DNA of 7,005 nucleotides. Source: Candidatus Pygmaiobacter gallistercoris (GTDB taxonomy: Bacteria > Bacillota > Clostridia > Oscillospirales > Ruminococcaceae). The notes beneath the pieces are model-generated. The model ran no database searches. It was not told the DNA's origin and saw only the letters and a program-made list of their open reading frames with translations. The stretch lies in contig DXIA01000035.1 in NCBI GenBank assembly GCA_019113125.1, positions 1-7,005 of the forward strand. Direction: 5' to 3'. Shown one piece after another: positions 7,000-7,005 of the stretch. Position 1 is the first letter of the stretch. Every line of letters starts with the position of its first letter. The position numbers and the translations under genes were made by a program.

Positions 7000-7005
7000 C
7001 AAAAC

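Noticed and set aside
5464..7002. A 512-codon open frame on the minus strand across pyrE and the DUF2461 gene
   Set aside because: Its product is rich in His, Arg, Pro and Gly with no recognisable domain, and it lies opposite two well-supported genes. Long antisense frames without stops are expected in GC-rich DNA with this codon bias.
6937..7005. A GTG-started open frame running off the right edge, with AAGG 7 nt upstream
   Set aside because: Only 23 very basic codons are visible, the ribosome site is poor compared with the operon's others, and the sequence is better explained by the minus-strand terminator hairpin. More sequence to the right would decide.

Overview
The window holds the distal part of a de novo pyrimidine (UMP) biosynthesis operon, all on the plus strand, in the order carB (5' end cut by the window edge), pyrK, pyrD, pyrF, pyrE. 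A sixth gene of the uncharacterised DUF2461 family follows. This is the order of the Bacillus subtilis pyr operon (pyrAB-pyrK-pyrD-pyrF-pyrE). The NAD-linked class 1B dihydroorotate dehydrogenase pair (pyrK + pyrD) and strong Shine-Dalgarno sites of the AAAAGGAG type point to a Bacillota member. The high GC of the coding sequence (mostly ATC, CTC, GAG and CGG codons) and the presence of PyrK suggest a GC-rich Clostridia lineage such as an Oscillospiraceae-type gut anaerobe. The family-level placement is a guess.

Layout: 1-3035 carB; 3036-3082 AT-rich spacer; 3083-3829 pyrK, overlapping 3823-4746 pyrD by 7 nt; 4747-4826 very AT-rich spacer with dyads; 4827-5531 pyrF; 5554-6195 pyrE; 6211-6900 DUF2461 gene with a TTG start; 6901-7005 non-coding, with a GC-rich hairpin whose T-tracts lie on the minus strand. 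No tRNA, rRNA, CRISPR array, insertion sequence or other mobile element was seen.

Together the genes cover carbamoyl phosphate synthesis (CarB with an off-window CarA), oxidation of dihydroorotate to orotate with electrons passed to NAD+ (PyrD/PyrK), phosphoribosylation of orotate (PyrE) and decarboxylation of OMP to UMP (PyrF). The aspartate transcarbamoylase, dihydroorotase and any PyrR-type leader regulator would be expected upstream, outside the window.

This is mostly an ordinary, well-conserved metabolic region, and I do not see a previously undescribed system. The points most worth a second look are the two AT-rich spacers, which share sequence blocks. The larger one has mutually exclusive dyads in front of pyrF. 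The co-directional DUF2461 gene at the operon's end is also of interest.
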